Shown one piece after another: positions 17,927-26,646 of a stretch of DNA of 64,000 bases; within the stretch, counting starts at the first letter, position 1; every line of letters starts with the position of its first letter. Position numbers and translations under genes: made by a program. The stretch covers positions 59,179-123,178 of the forward strand of contig JBCDFV010000011.1 in the NCBI GenBank assembly GCA_039177555.1, in the 5' to 3' direction. Under the pieces are notes generated by a model. The model worked only from the letters and a program-made list of their open reading frames with translations. It searched no databases and was not told where the DNA came from. This stretch comes from JANQGH01 sp039177555 (GTDB lineage Bacteria > Pseudomonadota > Alphaproteobacteria > DSM-16000 > Inquilinaceae).

Positions 17927-18522
17927 GTCGACGGCTCACCATCGGCGACGACAGCGGGCTCGGCCTTCTTAGTCCGGGTCTTCTTGGGCTTGACCGTCGG
18001 CGTCACGTCGGCGCCTTCGCCATCGACTTTCTTCTGTGCAGGTTCGGCTTTCGCATTTGCGGGCTTGGGCTCTTGCACGCCCGCGACAGCGACCTTATCG
18101 GCCCCCTCGTCGCCCTTGATGTGCGGTTCTTTCTCCGCCGCCGCGTCAGACGATTCCTCGCCTGACGCCTCCTTGGCGTCGGTCTTGCCGTCGCTCGTGA
18201 GGCCTTCCTTGATGTACTGTTTCACTGACCGCCCCGTGCCCAGGTCTGTCGCCTTGCTCAAGGTGCCGGTGGGATCGATCGTATTCTCGATCTTCTTCTT
18301 CACGGCGTTCGGGCTGGCCTTTTTCAGGCCTTGGCGGATCTCGTCCAACTCGGCCTCGCGCATGGCGTCATCGAACTGGCGCTGCATCTGGCCTGTCATG
18401 CGCCGGGCCGCGCGCACCCATTTGCCGACCGTGTACATCGTCTTCGGCAGATCCTTCGGGCCGATGACGATCACGGCGACGATCAAGATGATCAGTAGCT
18501 CCGGCCAGCCGATATCCAGCAT
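17923..18522 (-). CDS. tatB: Sec-independent protein translocase TatB
   Basis: 199 residues. The N-terminus MLDIGWPELLIILIVAVIVIGPKDLP is the TatB membrane helix and hinge, followed by the amphipathic helix TMYTVGKWVRAARRMTGQMQ. The rest, from about residue 90, is a low-complexity Lys/Ala/Glu/Asp tail typical of alphaproteobacterial TatB. It receives folded Tat substrates with TatC. tatA is 81 bases upstream. Confidence 0.95.
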   Translation of the reverse strand: MLDIGWPELLIILIVAVIVIGPKDLPKTMYTVGKWVRAARRMTGQMQRQFDDAMREAELDEIRQGLKKASPNAVKKKIENTIDPTGTLSKATDLGTGRSVKQYIKEGLTSDGKTDAKEASGEESSDAAAEKEPHIKGDEGADKVAVAGVQEPKPANAKAEPAQKKVDGEGADVTPTVKPKKTRTKKAEPAVVADGEPST

Positions 18523-18603
18523 CGAACCGAATTCCTTTCAGCGGCCCCCTGGCCCTGGGGCATCACGCCCCGCGCCAGTCGCCAACCAAGCGCAATCGCT
18601 CGA

Positions 18604-18861
18604 TCAGTTGCTGGCGGCCCGATCCCGTTCGCGTTCAGGTGCCGGCGCCACTGCTTCCTCGGCGGTGGACTCGATCTGCCGCGCGGCCTGCGGCTGGTTT
18701 TCAGGCTGGTTGTTTTCCTCCTCATCTTCCTTCAAGCCGGACTTGAAGCTCTTCAAGCCCTTGCCGAAATCGCCCATGACGCGGGGCAATTTGCCGGCAC
18801 CGAAGATGATCAAGACAATGGCAAGGATCAACAACACCTGCCAGACACCAATACCACCCAT
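18604..18861 (-). CDS. tatA: Sec-independent protein translocase TatA
   Basis: 85 residues: one membrane helix (IGVWQVLLILAIVLIIFGAG), the KLPRVMGDFGKGLKSFKSGL amphipathic helix with the conserved FG-x-KLP hinge, then a short acidic tail. It forms the pore-like part of the Tat translocon. A GAGGAAG Shine–Dalgarno precedes the ATG. The 113 bases upstream, after the ABC gene, contain a TTGACA (minus strand) but no convincing -10. Confidence 0.95.
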   Translation of the reverse strand: MGGIGVWQVLLILAIVLIIFGAGKLPRVMGDFGKGLKSFKSGLKEDEEENNQPENQPQAARQIESTAEEAVAPAPERERDRAASN

Positions 18862-18974
18862 AGCTTCCTCTCAATCCCCTAGCGGGTTCATGTCCGTTGG
18901 CCGGAATAGTGGCACAAACGCTTCACGTGCCGCAATGTCAACGATTTCAACTCTATAACTCTGATTTCTTTCTA

Positions 18975-20066
18975 CTATATGGGAAACACGAACGCCTGGC
19001 TGTGATCCAACGTGATTGACACGAACGACGCCTCGGCCGGCAGAAACTGTCCCGGCATTCTAGCGTGCATGTGTACCGTATCCCCCTCATGCGTTGGAAC
19101 CGTCAAGTGGATGAGGCTGGTCCGGCCCAACAGCCGGGCGGCCTCGACCCGTGCTGTCACTCCAACGCTATGTGGGCCAGCCTGGGTTAAGCGCAAGCCT
19201 TCCGGCCGGATCAGGACGTCGACCTCCGTATCATCCGCCAGTCCGGCGGCCTCGACGATACCCAGCGGCGTTGCGGCCGATCCGTCCGACGTCCTGCCTG
19301 CCAACCGATTGACCTCGCCGAAGAATTCGGCGGCAAAGGCGCTTACCGGATGAGAGTAGAGATCGACCGGGGCACCGACCTGGACGACGGCACCATCGCG
19401 CATCAGCGCGATCCGGTCGGCCAGAAACATCGCCTCTTCGGGGTCGTGGGTGACGATCATCGTTGCTGCACCGTTCTTCTTCAGAAGATGTAGCGTTTCA
19501 TCGCGTACCTGGCTTCTAAGGCCTACGTCGAGGCCTGAAAACGGCTCGTCCAGCAACAAGACACGCGGTTGCGGTGCCAGCGCTCGTGCCAGGGCGACAC
19601 GCTGCTGCTGGCCACCAGACAGGGTGTGCGGATAGGCATCGGCATAATCGACCATGCCGACCATGGTCAGCGTGTCCACTGCGCGACGCCGTTGGGCGGC
19701 ACCGGACTGTCCGGTCAATCCGAAGCGCACATTGTCGAGCGCGCTCAGATGGGGAAACAAGGCGTAGTCCTGAAACACGAGGCCGACACCGCGTTTTTCC
19801 GGTGGCATGCTGCGGCCGGGATCGGCCACGCGTTCATCGTCGATCCAGACTTCCCCGTGCTGCAGATCCTCCAGTCCAGCGGCAACTCTCAATAAAGTTG
19901 ATTTGCCGCACCCCGAAGGCCCGACAAGGCAAACGATCTCTCCTGCCGCGATCTTGAGATTAACATCGTCAACCGCCAGCACGCGGCCATAACGGTGCGA
20001 CACGTTGCTCAGCGCCAAGACGGCGGTGCTGTCCGCCGTCTGATCGACGACCGCTGCTACCGCCAA
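18975..20066 (-). CDS. ABC transporter ATP-binding protein, iron(III)/FbpC type
   Basis: 363 residues of the importer ATPase family with an added C-terminal TOBE domain (from about residue 250). Walker A GPSGCGKSTLLR, Q-loop FQDYALFPHL, signature LSGGQQQRVALARAL, Walker B VLLLDEPFSGLD and the H-loop VTHDPEEAM are all intact. The sequence groups by eye with FbpC/PotA-like ATPases for iron, thiamine or polyamines. No permease or binding-protein gene is next to it: scpB is 12 bases upstream and tatA follows. The partner must lie elsewhere, or the subunit is shared. Substrate unknown. Confidence 0.85.
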   Translation of the reverse strand: MAVAAVVDQTADSTAVLALSNVSHRYGRVLAVDDVNLKIAAGEIVCLVGPSGCGKSTLLRVAAGLEDLQHGEVWIDDERVADPGRSMPPEKRGVGLVFQDYALFPHLSALDNVRFGLTGQSGAAQRRRAVDTLTMVGMVDYADAYPHTLSGGQQQRVALARALAPQPRVLLLDEPFSGLDVGLRSQVRDETLHLLKKNGAATMIVTHDPEEAMFLADRIALMRDGAVVQVGAPVDLYSHPVSAFAAEFFGEVNRLAGRTSDGSAATPLGIVEAAGLADDTEVDVLIRPEGLRLTQAGPHSVGVTARVEAARLLGRTSLIHLTVPTHEGDTVHMHARMPGQFLPAEASFVSITLDHSQAFVFPI

Positions 20067-20078
20067 AACCGCTGCCTC

Positions 20079-20747
20079 TCAGTCTTCGTCCGAGGCCGGC
20101 AATTCGTCATCGTCTGTCGCCACCCCTTCGCCGTCGGCTTCGTCCCGGCCATCCATCAGGCCGCCCGGCAATGTGGCGATGGCGGGCCTGCTGTCAAGGA
20201 AGCCTGTTGCCTTCAACTCCTCGATGCCGGGGAGTTCATCCAGGGAAGCCAGCCCGAAATGGTCCAGAAACCCCTTGGTCGTCACCCAGGTCAGCGGCCG
20301 TCCGGGGGTTTGGCGTCGCCGGCCGGGACGAATCCAGCCGGCTTCCATCAGGATGTCCAACGTGCCCTTGCTGGTCGCCACGCCCCTGATGTTCTCGATC
20401 TCCGCCCGCGTCACCGGCTGCTGGTAGGCGATGATCGCCATGGTCTCCAGGCCGACCCGCGACAGTTTCCGTGGCGAGGCCCGTTCCAGGCGCAGATGCG
20501 ATGCAAGATCCGGCGCAGTGCGAAACGCCCAGCCATTGGCAACCCGCGTCAACACCACGCCCCGGTTGCGGTAGGTCTCCACCAGATCCGCCAAGATGGC
20601 CTGAAGATCGGCGTCCGCCGGCAGGCGATCGCGCAGGTCGGCTTCGTCGACCGGTTCGGCGGCCGCGAACAGCAGCGCCTCAACCAGCCGCGCCGGTGAC
20701 GCCTCGGCGGTCTCAAGATCGCTGTCGGGGGCCATTTGCAGTGTCAC
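20079..20747 (-). CDS. scpB: Segregation and condensation protein B
   Basis: 222 residues with two winged-helix domains. Family segments include ARLVEALLFAAAEPVDEADLRDRLP near the start and METMAIIAYQQPVTRAEIENIRGV in the second domain, then GRPLTWVTTKGFLDHFGL. ScpB dimers bind ScpA to complete the SMC condensin. The ATG overlaps the scpA stop by four bases. Confidence 0.95.
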   Translation of the reverse strand: MTLQMAPDSDLETAEASPARLVEALLFAAAEPVDEADLRDRLPADADLQAILADLVETYRNRGVVLTRVANGWAFRTAPDLASHLRLERASPRKLSRVGLETMAIIAYQQPVTRAEIENIRGVATSKGTLDILMEAGWIRPGRRRQTPGRPLTWVTTKGFLDHFGLASLDELPGIEELKATGFLDSRPAIATLPGGLMDGRDEADGEGVATDDDELPASDED

Positions 20748-21532
20748 CCGCTGGATCGACCGCGCACATAGATCGGCGCGAACTGCCGATCCTGACGTAT
20801 CTCCGCCTCGCCAGCCTTGGCCAATTCCAGCGACGCGGCGAATGTCGACGCGAGCGCCGACCGGGCCAGCAGCGGGTCGTTACCATGGTTCGGCAGAAAC
20901 CCGGTCAGCACGGTCCAGCCCGGCGACAGGCCCAGCATTTCGGTCAGTCGCCTGACCGCCTGGTCGGTGGTGTAAAGGCGCGAGGCTTGGATCTGCAGGC
21001 TTGCCGAACTGACACGCTGGCGGCGATGGTGGTCGCCATAGGCAGCCAGCAAATCATACAGGTTTGCCTCATAAACCGGTCGCAGCACGACCGTGGTTGG
21101 CTCCGGTGCGCCCCTTGCGAAGACGTCGAAGCCGAGGCAGTTTCGGGCTTGTAGCTGGGCCCCCGCCTTCCGCATGGCCTCCAGCCGTTGCAACTGAAAC
21201 TGAAGGGCGGCGGCGAGTTCGGCCCCGGTCGGTTCGTCCTCGCTTTCATCCGCCGGCAGCAGCAGCCTCGACTTCAGATAGGCGAGCCAAGCGGCCATCA
21301 CCAGGTAATCGGCTGCCAGTTCCAGGCGCAGGGCCTGGGCTCGTTCGACAAAAGCGAGATACTGCTCGGCCAGGGCCTGGATCGAAATCTGACTCAAGTC
21401 GACCTTCTGATCGCGCGCCTGGTCCAGCAGCAGGTCGATCGGGCCTTCATAGGCGTCCAGCCGAAGGATGAAGGCGTCGACCGTGCGTTCCGGTGGGGGG
21501 TCTTCGAAATCGTCGTCGGTCATTTCCATCAC
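20744..21532 (-). CDS. scpA: Segregation and condensation protein A
   Basis: 262 residues, the kleisin of the SMC–ScpAB complex. After an acidic leader it has LDAYEGPIDLLLDQARDQKVDL, the conserved start of ScpA, then YLVMAAWLAYLKSRLLLP; the C-terminal winged helix ends with VTGFLPNHGNDPLLARSALASTF-like blocks and FAPIYVR. It sits between nagZ and scpB in the long minus-strand block. Confidence 0.95.
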   Translation of the reverse strand: MMEMTDDDFEDPPPERTVDAFILRLDAYEGPIDLLLDQARDQKVDLSQISIQALAEQYLAFVERAQALRLELAADYLVMAAWLAYLKSRLLLPADESEDEPTGAELAAALQFQLQRLEAMRKAGAQLQARNCLGFDVFARGAPEPTTVVLRPVYEANLYDLLAAYGDHHRRQRVSSASLQIQASRLYTTDQAVRRLTEMLGLSPGWTVLTGFLPNHGNDPLLARSALASTFAASLELAKAGEAEIRQDRQFAPIYVRGRSSG

Positions 21533-21574
21533 GACTGTGCCCTCACTTGTACCGTCGAGGCAATCGTCATCGCA

Positions 21575-22600
21575 CTAGGCCGCCAGCCAATCCGCCACCT
21601 GGCGGCGAGCATCGGCCGCATCGATCGGCGTCGGCGACCCCACCGACGCCACCGCGGCCGCCAGCCGACCGGCTGTCGCGTCGGTGAGCTGGGGAACGGC
21701 CGATGCCAGGGCCTCCATTTCGTCCAGCTTGCCATTGCAGTGCAATGCGATATCGCAGCCGGCCCGGAGACTGGCGACCGCGCGTTGCTCGATCGAGCCG
21801 GACAGAGCCTCCATCGACAGGTCGTCGCTCACCAGCACGCCCTGGAATCCAACCCGGTCGCGAACGATGCCTTCGATGATCGTGCGGGACTGGGTGGCCG
21901 GATGTTCAGGATCCAGCGCACGATAGACGATGTGCGCGGTCATCGCCCATGGCAGGTCCGCCAAGGCAATGAACGGGGCGAAGTCGATGGTCTCAAGTGT
22001 CTCAAGATCGGCCTCGACCACGGGCAGATCCTGGTGGCTGTCGCACAGCGTCCTGCCGTGACCGGGGATGTGCTTCATGATCGGCTGAACGCCAGCAGCG
22101 AGCATGGTCTCGGCCATGGCCCGCCCCAGGGTGATGACGGTTTCGACATCGTCGGCATACGACCGATCGCCGATCACGTCATGGGTGAACGGATGACCGA
22201 CATCCAGCACCGGCACGGCATCGACATCGACACCGCAGGCCAGAAGATCGCTGGCTATCGCCCGTGCAAGCAGGCGAACGGCGGCCAGGCCGCGCTCCGG
22301 ATCGCGCCGATACAGATCGCCGATCACGCGCGCCGACGGGTCCTTCGGCCATGCGGGCGGCCGCAGTCGCTGAACGCGCCCCCCTTCCTGATCGACCAGC
22401 ACGGGAGCCTTCCGCCCGACCGCCTCGCGCATCCTGTCGGTCAGGCGGCGCAGTTGCTCCCTGTCCTTGCAGTTGCGCCGGAAGATCACGAAAGCGACGG
22501 GGTCGGCCTCGCGGAACAGGCGGAACTCGGCCTCCGACAGTTCGGGCCCCTCGCAACCGAATGTAACGGCAAGTGGACGATTACTCGACGGCTCGGACAA
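21575..22600 (-). CDS. nagZ: Beta-N-acetylhexosaminidase NagZ
   Basis: 341 residues, glycoside hydrolase family 3, which removes GlcNAc from muropeptides during cell-wall recycling in the cytoplasm. The catalytic His loop is in MKHIPGHGRTLCDSHQDLP and the nucleophile Asp in GVLVSDDLSMEALSG; LVDQEGGRVQRL is the substrate-binding signature. TTG at 22600 is chosen because a strong GGGGAGGGG Shine–Dalgarno lies six bases before it, overlapping the upstream gene by 20 bases; an in-frame ATG at 22648 has no ribosome site and would overlap by 68. Confidence 0.92.
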   Translation of the reverse strand: MSEPSSNRPLAVTFGCEGPELSEAEFRLFREADPVAFVIFRRNCKDREQLRRLTDRMREAVGRKAPVLVDQEGGRVQRLRPPAWPKDPSARVIGDLYRRDPERGLAAVRLLARAIASDLLACGVDVDAVPVLDVGHPFTHDVIGDRSYADDVETVITLGRAMAETMLAAGVQPIMKHIPGHGRTLCDSHQDLPVVEADLETLETIDFAPFIALADLPWAMTAHIVYRALDPEHPATQSRTIIEGIVRDRVGFQGVLVSDDLSMEALSGSIEQRAVASLRAGCDIALHCNGKLDEMEALASAVPQLTDATAGRLAAAVASVGSPTPIDAADARRQVADWLAA

Positions 22601-23501
22601 GGCAATCCCCTCCCCGTTCAACGATGGCACCGCAGATGCGCCTTGCATCGGCTTCCAACATTGGGCCCGCCGAGACCCGGATCAGTCGCCCGGGCTCAGC
22701 CGGCGAGGTCAGCCGTTCCTGGCCATCCAACAAGTCCGGATAAAGGCGCACGAACCGATCCCACTCCGGTTCAATGGCCGCCTCGTCCTGGACGGCCGCC
22801 AACTGCACGCGGTAGTCGCCCGCAATCGGCTCGTCTGCGACCTCGTCGATCAGAGCTTCGATCGTTGGTGCGGTCTCCGGCTCGACCTCGGCTTCTTGCA
22901 CCGCCGCGACAAGATCATCCAGCGTATCGGCTTCCAGCGCTGCTTCAATCTCGGGCGCCATTTGCGGTGGCTCGGGAGACGCCAGAGTCAGTTCCAGCTC
23001 CAGCGGCGATACCTCGGCCCAAGGCGGGTCGAGCAGCGGCGGCTCGGCACCGGGCGGCAGCCGTTCGAGAAAGACTTCCGGAACCGTTGGATCACTGCGG
23101 CCCAGTCGGCCATCGGACGATGGTGTCGGCAACGCATCCTCCGGCAGCGGTTCCTCAGATGGCGCCTGCAAGAGAGCCGTCGCCAACAGCTCGGGGTCTT
23201 CCGTTGGGCCGCGTTGGAGGATGACGCGGTCGCGATGTGGCACGTCCATACCGCCAGGTTGGGTCGGACGCACCCTGGTTTCGCCAAGATTGGTTGTGAC
23301 CAGCGGAACATCGGTGGTGCCTGGCGAGCCGTCGCCGCCTTGATAGATCGTCACGACCGCAAACACGACGCCGCCGGCAACGGCCAAGGTCAGCAGAAGT
23401 CGAGTGATTCGCAGCCAGGCCGGCGTACGGCGCGGCGTTCGCGGCGCCCGTTCGGAGGCCGCCAGGTCATCATCGTCATCGACGCGATAGAGAATCGCCA
23501 T
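22581..23501 (-). CDS. SPOR-domain membrane protein
   Basis: 306 residues: a cytoplasmic N-terminus with an acidic VDDDDD run, one membrane helix (about residues 30–52, LLLTLAVAGGVVFAVVTIY), a long acidic Pro/Glu-rich periplasmic linker, and a C-terminal SPOR domain (YRVQLAAVQDEAAIEPEWDR…LIRVSAGPM). SPOR domains bind denuded glycan at the division septum. ATG at 23501 is preferred; it starts seven bases after the dgt stop. It stands exactly where relatives have a SPOR protein between argS and nagZ. Confidence 0.85.
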   Translation of the reverse strand: MAILYRVDDDDDLAASERAPRTPRRTPAWLRITRLLLTLAVAGGVVFAVVTIYQGGDGSPGTTDVPLVTTNLGETRVRPTQPGGMDVPHRDRVILQRGPTEDPELLATALLQAPSEEPLPEDALPTPSSDGRLGRSDPTVPEVFLERLPPGAEPPLLDPPWAEVSPLELELTLASPEPPQMAPEIEAALEADTLDDLVAAVQEAEVEPETAPTIEALIDEVADEPIAGDYRVQLAAVQDEAAIEPEWDRFVRLYPDLLDGQERLTSPAEPGRLIRVSAGPMLEADARRICGAIVERGGDCLVRAVE

Positions 23502-23508
23502 GGCGCGC

Positions 23509-24657
23509 CTAGTGCCGATCTCGCAGATCGAAAAGCCGCTGATGCTCCAGCAGCGCATAGCGGTCCGTCATGCCGGCGATGTAGTCGGCGACCACCCGCG
23601 CCCGCCCCCTGTCGTCGGTGTCGAGCGCGGCGTCCTGCCAGTCGGTCGGTAGCGTGTCGGGGCGTTCGTTGAACAGCCGGAACAGCGTGCTGACCAGGCG
23701 CGCGGCCTTCGCCGTCTCGCGATTGACTTTGTAGTGTCGATACATCCGCCGCATCAGAAACGACCGCAACTGCTGGTTATTCTCCGCCATTCCGGACGAA
23801 AAGGCGACCATAGGCTGATCGGCCAGCCTGATTTCTTCTTCATTTCGGGGGTTTAGGGCTGAAAGCCGCGACTGCGTCTCAACAACGACATCGGCCACCA
23901 TCTGACTGATCAGGCGACGAATCGATTCGTGGACCAGGCGCCGACGGTGAAGGCCCGGATACTTGGATTGCACTTCAGAGAAGATCGCGGCCACGAACGG
24001 CACCTCGGCCAGATCATCGACCGTAAACAGCCCGGCGCGCAATCCGTCGTCGATGTCGTGATTGTTGTAGGCGATATCGTCGGCAAGGGCTGCCACCTGT
24101 GCCTCGGCCCCAGGGTGGGCGGCCAGCTCCAAGTCCCAGATCTCGTTCAGGTCGGCGAGCGTCGGCGATACCGCATCGGTCATCGGGCCGTTATGCTTGG
24201 CCACGCCCTCCATACACTCCCAACTCAAATTCAGGCCGTCGAAATCCGCGTAGCGTTGCTCAAGGGTGGTGAGAATGCGGATCGTCTGATCATTGTGCTG
24301 AAAGCCACCATAGGCCGCCATTTCCGCGTCGAGCGCTCTTTCGCCCGCATGGCCGAAGGGGGTATGGCCAAGGTCATGGGCCAGCGCGATCGCCTCGGCA
24401 AGGTCCTCGTCCAATCCCAACGAACGGCTGATCGACCGGGCGATCTGCGCGACCTCCAAACTGTGGGTCAGCCTTGTGCGGTAATAGTCACCGACATGGA
24501 AGACGAAGACCTGGGTCTTGTATTGCAGCTTGCGAAAGGCACCGGAATGGACGATGCGGTCGCGGTCCCGCTGAAACGGCGTTCTGGTCGCACTTTCGGG
24601 TTCGGGGACCAGCCGTCCCCTGCTGCGGTCGGGGTGAGTCGCATAGGCAGCCAACAT
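23509..24657 (-). CDS. dgt: dGTP triphosphohydrolase-like HD protein
   Basis: About 382 residues. The HD metal site is visible as H in RLTHSLEVAQIARSI, HD in AIALAHDLGHTPFGHAGE and D in ALADDIAYNNHDIDDGLRAG. This is the Dgt subfamily that releases tripolyphosphate from deoxynucleoside triphosphates. The ATG at 24657 gives the normal MLAAYATHP start; an upstream in-frame TTG at 24675 is possible. It heads the long minus-strand block and is divergent from erpA. In related genomes argS follows; here the next gene is the SPOR protein. Confidence 0.92.
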   Translation of the reverse strand: MLAAYATHPDRSRGRLVPEPESATRTPFQRDRDRIVHSGAFRKLQYKTQVFVFHVGDYYRTRLTHSLEVAQIARSISRSLGLDEDLAEAIALAHDLGHTPFGHAGERALDAEMAAYGGFQHNDQTIRILTTLEQRYADFDGLNLSWECMEGVAKHNGPMTDAVSPTLADLNEIWDLELAAHPGAEAQVAALADDIAYNNHDIDDGLRAGLFTVDDLAEVPFVAAIFSEVQSKYPGLHRRRLVHESIRRLISQMVADVVVETQSRLSALNPRNEEEIRLADQPMVAFSSGMAENNQQLRSFLMRRMYRHYKVNRETAKAARLVSTLFRLFNERPDTLPTDWQDAALDTDDRGRARVVADYIAGMTDRYALLEHQRLFDLRDRH

Positions 24658-24701
24658 GGGCGCCGACCCTATCAATGCGCGTCTGCCGGGTCATCCCGCC
24701 T

Positions 24702-24729
24702 TTGACAGGCGGTCATAATTTCCTAAATG
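24702..24729 (+). promoter_or_regulatory. Possible erpA promoter
   Basis: TTGACA (24702–24707), a 16-base spacer and TAAATG (24724–24729), 32 bases before the erpA ATG. The -35 is perfect and the -10 is weak. Confidence 0.4.
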
Positions 24730-24761
24730 ATGGTGACGTTCAAACCGATCGAGGACGAGAA

Positions 24762-25121
24762 ATGCCTGAAGCCGACGTCGCGCCCCCGCCGGATCGTGTC
24801 CTGGGTCTGTCCGCCAACGCCGCGCGGCGGGTGGCAGAACTGATGCGGGCGGAGAAGAATGACGGGCTGATGCTGCGCATCGCCGTGTCGGGCGGCGGCT
24901 GTTCCGGCTTTCAATACGGTTTCAGCTTCGACGACACCGTGCGCGACGACGACCTCACCTTCGAACGTGACGGCGTGCGCGTCGTGGTCGACGATGTCTC
25001 GCTCGATCTCTTAAACGGTTCGGAAATCGACTATGTGGAAGAACTGATCGGCGCGTCGTTTCAGGTCAAGAACCCGAACGCGACGGCGTCGTGCGGCTGC
25101 GGCACCTCGTTCTCGATGTAG
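24762..25121 (+). CDS. erpA: Iron–sulfur insertion protein, ErpA/HesB type
   Basis: 119 residues of the A-type Fe–S carrier family, which delivers clusters to apoproteins. The three ligand cysteines are present: GGGCSGFQYGF and, at the C-terminus, CGCGTSFSM. The start at 24762 follows a GAGGACGAG ribosome site. It is transcribed with xth, nine bases downstream, away from dgt. Confidence 0.93.
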   Translation: MPEADVAPPPDRVLGLSANAARRVAELMRAEKNDGLMLRIAVSGGGCSGFQYGFSFDDTVRDDDLTFERDGVRVVVDDVSLDLLNGSEIDYVEELIGASFQVKNPNATASCGCGTSFSM

Positions 25122-25130
25122 CGGGCCGCC

Positions 25131-25907
25131 ATGCCCCGCATCGCCACCTGGAACGTCAATTCGGTCAAGGCGCGCCTTGCCAACGTGTTGGAGTGGCTGA
25201 AGACTGCTTCGCCAGACATCGCGCTGTTGCAAGAGCTGAAATGCACGACGGAGAACTTCCCGCGCCTTGAGATCGAGGATCTGGGCTACAACGCCGCCGT
25301 CCTGGGCCAGAAGAGTTACAACGGCGTGGCCATCCTGGCCAAAAGGCCGATCGAGGACGTGCAGGAGGGCCTGCCCGACAGTGGCGACGATCAGGCCCGC
25401 TACATCGAAGGCACGGTCGACGGTGTGCGGGTGGCGTCCATCTACCTGCCGAACGGCAATCCGGCCGATTCCGAGAAATTTCCTTACAAACTCGCCTGGA
25501 TGGATCGGCTGCGCGATCGTGCGGCGGCGCTCTTGGAAACCGAGATGCCGGTCGCGCTCGGCGGCGACTACAACATCATTCCCGAGGACGAGGATTGCTA
25601 CGACCCTGCGGCTTGGAAGGGCGACGCCCTGTTCAGGCCGGAAAGCCGCGGCAAGTTCCGCGCCATTGAGTATCTCGGCTACACCGAGGCGTTTCGCGCG
25701 CTGCACAGTGGGCGCGGCCACTACACCTTCTGGGACTATCAGGCCGGTGCTTGGCAGCACGATAACGGTATCCGCATCGACCACTTCCTGCTCAGCGCGC
25801 AAGCCGCCGACCGGCTGGAAGCCTGCGAGATCGACCGGACACCCCGCGCCAAGCCCAAGGCGTCCGATCACACCCCCGTCATGTTGACATTGCGCGACGC
25901 CGCCTGA
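25131..25907 (+). CDS. xth: Exodeoxyribonuclease III
   Basis: 258 residues of the endonuclease/exonuclease/phosphatase fold, acting as an AP endonuclease and 3' exonuclease in base-excision repair. The metal and catalytic residues are in TWNVNSVKAR, LLQELKCT, GGDYNIIPEDEDC and the terminal KASDHTPVMLTL, with IRIDHFLLS before it. It follows erpA by nine bases and ends ten bases from the convergent halohydrin-dehalogenase-like gene. Confidence 0.93.
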   Translation: MPRIATWNVNSVKARLANVLEWLKTASPDIALLQELKCTTENFPRLEIEDLGYNAAVLGQKSYNGVAILAKRPIEDVQEGLPDSGDDQARYIEGTVDGVRVASIYLPNGNPADSEKFPYKLAWMDRLRDRAAALLETEMPVALGGDYNIIPEDEDCYDPAAWKGDALFRPESRGKFRAIEYLGYTEAFRALHSGRGHYTFWDYQAGAWQHDNGIRIDHFLLSAQAADRLEACEIDRTPRAKPKASDHTPVMLTLRDAA

Positions 25908-25917
25908 CAGCGGTCAG

Positions 25918-26613
25918 CTACGCCCAGCCGCCGGCAATCGGGACGACGTGGCCGGTGATGAAGCCGCACTTGTCGGATGCAAAGAATGCGATCGTTTCGG
26001 CGACCTCGTCCGGCTTGCCGAGACGTTTTGCCGGAATGCTGGCGAGCATCTTCGCCATGGCGGTCTCGTTGGCCAGCAGTTCCGGCGGAAAGTAGGTCGG
26101 GTTTTCGATGTAGTTGGGTGCGATGGCGTTGATCTGGATGTTGAAGGGCGCCAGTTCCAGCGACAGGGACTTGACCAGGGCATTGGCCGCACCCCGCGCC
26201 GTTGCGTACATTGAATAGTTGGCCAGCCCGCGCAACGGCGCCGCCGAAGTGACCATGATGATCCGGCCGGCCTGCGTTGCCTTCATATGCGGCACGGCCC
26301 GACCAATCAGCCTGAAGGGCCATTCGACCAACGCATCCAAGGCACGGCGCATTTCCGCCGGATCGGCCTCGTCGACCGGTGCGCGAACCGCTGGGTAGGC
26401 GTCGTTGCAGATCAAGGTGTCGATCCTGCCATGCTCGGCAATGACTTCGTCGACGAGGGCTTCCGGCTCTGCCGATTTCGCAGGGACAGTTCCAGAAACC
26501 GGCGCGCCACCATGGCAAACCACGGTGGTGCCATAACCGGTTAGCACGGCAGCCGTGGCCGGGCCGACGAAGTGCGCCGCGTTGGTGACCACGATAACCT
26601 GGTCGTTCAGCAC
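25918..26613 (-). CDS. Halohydrin dehalogenase-like SDR protein
   Basis: 231 residues with an SDR fold but without SDR cofactor chemistry. In place of the NAD-binding Gly-rich motif it has T10-N-A-A-H-F15-V-G17, fitting T-x4-F/Y-x-G, the halide-pocket motif of halohydrin dehalogenases. The catalytic triad is S123-x12-Y136-x3-R140, with Arg in place of the SDR Lys, again the dehalogenase signature. IAPNYIENPTYF matches the corresponding HheC-like region. Such enzymes convert vicinal haloalcohols to epoxides plus halide, and open epoxides with small anions. The GTG start has GAGGAG seven bases upstream. It follows ilvD by 33 bases on the same strand and may be read through from it. The natural substrate and subtype are unknown. 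Confidence 0.85.
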   Translation of the reverse strand: MLNDQVIVVTNAAHFVGPATAAVLTGYGTTVVCHGGAPVSGTVPAKSAEPEALVDEVIAEHGRIDTLICNDAYPAVRAPVDEADPAEMRRALDALVEWPFRLIGRAVPHMKATQAGRIIMVTSAAPLRGLANYSMYATARGAANALVKSLSLELAPFNIQINAIAPNYIENPTYFPPELLANETAMAKMLASIPAKRLGKPDEVAETIAFFASDKCGFITGHVVPIAGGWA

Positions 26614-26646
26614 AGCGCTTCTCCTCGCCCGGCCCGGCGTTATCGA

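Noticed and set aside
25918..26613. Ordinary SDR oxidoreductase annotation
   Set aside because: The Gly-rich cofactor motif and catalytic Lys are absent, and both halohydrin dehalogenase motifs are matched with exact spacing.
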